Of a stretch of 64,000 bases of DNA, positions 61,372 through 64,000 are shown one piece after another. Each line of letters starts with the position of its first letter. The first letter of the stretch is position 1. Source of the stretch: Polytrichum commune (taxonomy: Eukaryota > Streptophyta > Polytrichopsida > Polytrichales > Polytrichaceae); the NCBI GenBank assembly GCA_950295325.1, contig OX485803.1, positions 66,789,554 to 66,853,553 of the forward strand. Reading direction: 5' to 3'. The notes under the pieces were generated by a model. The model did not search any database and was not told the origin of the DNA. It saw only the letters and a program-made list of their open reading frames with translations. A program made the position numbers and the translations under genes.

Positions 61372-61557
61372 ATGATAATTCACAGCACTGACCTCGAACT
61401 TCTTGCTAAAGATGGGATTGGCATTTGAGCGTTTCTCATCTGATGTCAAGAGGTTGCCAATTTTGGTGTTCTTCGATTATTCTTTTATAAACACTTTGAT
61501 TTGTTACAGAGAGGCTCAATTGCCTCTTCAATGATTTCAGTATCACTTTGAAACGAA

Positions 61558-62727
61558 ATGTTTGTGAAAGATAAATCCCAATAAAATACTTTTTAAATAG
61601 TCAAAACATTGGCCATAATTTGTATGAGATAAGCATAAACTCTTAGATTTTGAAGCTAAGGATGTTTTTGTACCTACTTTTGAATCAAATATATTAATTT
61701 TAAGATTTGAAAGTCTCGGTAACTGAAATGGATTTAGATAGTTTATACATGTCTAAAAGTCCACTTCAAACTTAGTTACCATAAATTGAACAACTTAGAT
61801 CTTTTGTAATATATTTATATTAATACAATACGAACCAATATAGCCTAAAACATATTTTGGTCATTCATAAGTCAAAAGAGATTTTATAGAAAATAGAAGA
61901 GAGATGAGGTTTAGAGCTACCTCATAAAAACGACTCCAACTTAATTATAAATTTTTACAATGAAGTGAAACTATTTAGACTAGTGAGACAACTTCAAAAT
62001 CTATTTAAGCATTTAATATTTAAAGGAGATTAAAACTACACAAAATCGTGGTAAGTCTTGAAAGCTAGATGTTAACTTCCTAGATAGGTAACTTTCTAGG
62101 TAGTCTTATAAAAACCTCCATAATTTTAAAACATAACTTAAAATAATATTTTTGAAAATAAACTATAAAGAAGACTCGAAGATATATTCAGAAGTATAAA
62201 TTTTGTAGAATATGAATGCTTTAAAAACCTATGCTGAGCCTTTGAAATCAGCTGTATCTAAAGGTCAAGGGGTTTTTAAATATTCACTTCTATTGACTCA
62301 AAGTTATCTAATACTTAAGTGTCTTTTAAAAATTTACTGAAGACTAAAGATTCAAAAAATACAAGTCATACACTTAAATAAAAAATGGGTACAAAAAAAT
62401 CAATTTTTATTAAAATGAGAGATCTCATTTTCTAATTTCTTACAACACTAAAACTATCACTCAAACGCCTCACACCAACTAGTCCTACATAATCTTCATT
62501 CAATAGTATCACACTATAATATAAAAATTAGTGACTACGGCCTTCGTTCATATGAGACTAGACCAAATATAAGATGATAGTTGAACAAGATAAACAAATA
62601 AGGATTTAAACCATGTGAAGGCCAAAGTTGAACAAGATAAGTAAGAAATGTCAAAGATAAATGATATTGGAGTTATATTAGGGTCGAAGTTAAACCATTT
62701 TTTAAAATATTGTCTCAAGGGGATGGG
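61558..62727. other. AT-rich non-coding stretch after unit 2
   Basis: Homology to unit 1 ends at 61557. The following 1.2 kb is AT-rich and holds no convincing frame, RNA gene or repeat. Confidence 0.4.
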
Positions 62728-62735
62728 GGTGAGCC

Positions 62736-63369
62736 CAGGGTTGTTTATCCCGCTGTTATGACGGTGTCGTGCCGTCATGACGTGTCGTGTCGTGACGGAC
62801 CCCTCCATCACGACACAATAGGGTCTACGTAGGGTCAACCTAAGGGGCAGCTAGTAGGGTGGGTAAAATACTTACCTTCTTGCCAAGGTGGTGTCTTATG
62901 TGGCAGAAAAGGCCGACGTGGACGTGGATATGCCTAGCACCAGGTAAACCATTTTGCCATTATGTTTATCATTCTATTAAAATCAAAGTAGTAAAATATA
63001 ACTAAGGAGGGTGTGGGGCGGACGGGGGGGGGGGGGGGGGACGGGGCGGACAGGGGTCGGGAACGGAGCGGACGGGGGTTGGGAACGGGGGCGGACGGGG
63101 GAGGGAACGGGGCGGACGGGGGGGGGGACGGACGGGCGCTAGTAATTTTTTCCCCACTTTACCTCTACTTTGCTGACATGTCATCACACGTGGACATCTT
63201 ACATCCTACGTGTCCGAAATGGGGTAATGTAATTACACATAGAATTCGATAAAATTCAAGTCCGTCAGGATAAAGACAGCATCCGGCATAATGTCATGAC
63301 GGATACGTGTCGTGACGGCACGACATTATGCCGAGATTAGCCTCCGTCACGACACAATAGACAACCCTG
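62736..63369. mobile_element. hAT-type MITE (CAGGGTTGT ends, 634 bp) with G-rich core
   Basis: Terminal inverted repeat CAGGGTTGT, with a perfect 8-bp target duplication GGTGAGCC (62728-62735 and 63370-63377). Subterminal arms carry repeated GTCGTGACGG-like and CATGACG-like boxes in both orientations. The core at 63006-63137 is a G-run minisatellite. No transposase is encoded. Confidence 0.9.
63006..63137 (+). repeat. G-rich minisatellite, potential G-quadruplex array
   Basis: Imperfect repeats of about 17-20 bp built on GGGAACGG and GCGGACGGGG, with many runs of four or more G, including one of 18. On the plus strand this would meet the G4 pattern several times over. It lies inside the MITE at 62736-63369; the open frames there are low-complexity artefacts. 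Confidence 0.9.
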
Positions 63370-63377
63370 GGTGAGCC

Positions 63378-64000
63378 TCTTCGTTCATATAGAAATTCTA
63401 GGTACCATACATTATCTTGGTTGATTCAGTGGAAAATTTTACATCGTTCATTCGTCTAATATTCATTTTTTGAAGTTCTAGTTATCAAAAAATTTCATCC
63501 AATTATTTATCATCTATTAACTTATTAATATCGAAGAACAGTTGTCATTAGAATTTTCTATCATCAAGGGAATCCATACTAAATCAAGACAAGATTTCAA
63601 TTGTGACTATCAAAATTAACTTGCCCCCGCGCTACGTCCAATCATCTAAGTGCCTTCACCTCAAAACCTCTGGATGACTTTGGGATCAAAAGAAATATCC
63701 ATTGATCCAATATCGATGTAAAACAACTAAGGTTCTCATCTTTAATATCTAATTTAGCTTACTCCTCATAAATAATTTGTAAATAAAGCATTAAAATTTA
63801 TTATTTAAGCCCTCTTCTCTCTAAACTAATTTCTATCATTAAAACCTTATAATAAAACATTTGATTATGTATATAATCTAAATGATACTAAAGTAAAGAA
63901 TCTTTGGTAAGGAAATGCAAATAAATTCATTATAATCTATATGATGGTGATCACAATGGTAGAACAATTTGACAAAAACACTACAACCTATTCAATTCTT
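63378..64000. other. AT-rich non-coding window end
   Basis: Sequence after the hAT MITE target duplication. I see no gene, repeat or structured element. Confidence 0.4.

Larger units (their letters stand above)
47433..61557 (+). repeat. Segmental duplication unit 2 (about 14.1 kb)
   Basis: Direct-orientation partner of 1289-17185. It contains laccase copy 2 and three unit-specific inverted-repeat elements (49412-49846, 50631-51210, 52036-52563). It lacks about 2 kb that unit 1 has, and has a 60-bp deletion in the 5S-like intron repeat. The two units are separated by about 30 kb of unrelated spacer. Confidence 0.93.

Noticed and set aside
63002-63252. Gly-rich and Pro-rich frames near the end of the window
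   Set aside because: They translate the G-run minisatellite in the hAT MITE.
1-64000. CRISPR arrays, operons or prokaryotic mobile systems
   Set aside because: No spacer-repeat arrays or bacterial gene organisation; split genes and plant-type transposons show nuclear plant DNA.

Overview
The window is nuclear DNA from a land plant. It is AT-rich and gene-poor, genes are split by long GT-AG introns, and it is crowded with decayed transposable elements and simple repeats. The two laccases are of plant layout. Their Met-type T1 site, a fungal-looking glycoside hydrolase gene and the transposase types suggest a non-flowering plant (bryophyte, lycophyte, fern or gymnosperm), but I cannot name the species.

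Layout. Positions 1-1288 hold a 70-bp minisatellite and a copia-like primer-site remnant. Positions 1289-17185 are duplication unit 1, which carries an intact seven-exon laccase (9187-16999). Positions 17186-47432 are a roughly 30-kb spacer. It contains a 1.36-kb hAT-like element, one intronless GH5 glucanase gene on the minus strand (22068-23368, one-base frameshift), a decayed zinc-finger transposase gene (24621-29380), the decayed C-terminal half of a second transposase (30112-31342) with a 1.35-kb hAT-like element nested in it, a 411-bp MITE, a cluster of short palindromes, a decayed region with an FCP1-like phosphatase fragment, and long stretches with no recognisable content. Positions 47433-61557 are duplication unit 2, with a second intact laccase (54122-61371) of identical exon lengths. 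Unit 2 carries three terminal-inverted-repeat elements that unit 1 lacks. Positions 61558-64000 are AT-rich and hold a 634-bp hAT-type MITE with an extreme G-rich core.

How it fits together. The clearly functional genes are the two secreted laccases, produced by a direct segmental duplication and about 96% identical in protein by hand count. The GH5 gene would encode a secreted beta-glucanase; if it really comes from a fungus it may serve wall remodelling or antifungal defence, but its reading frame is broken as sequenced. The rest is mobile DNA. Several insertions are resolved to the base by target-site duplications and by empty sites seen in the paralogous copy.
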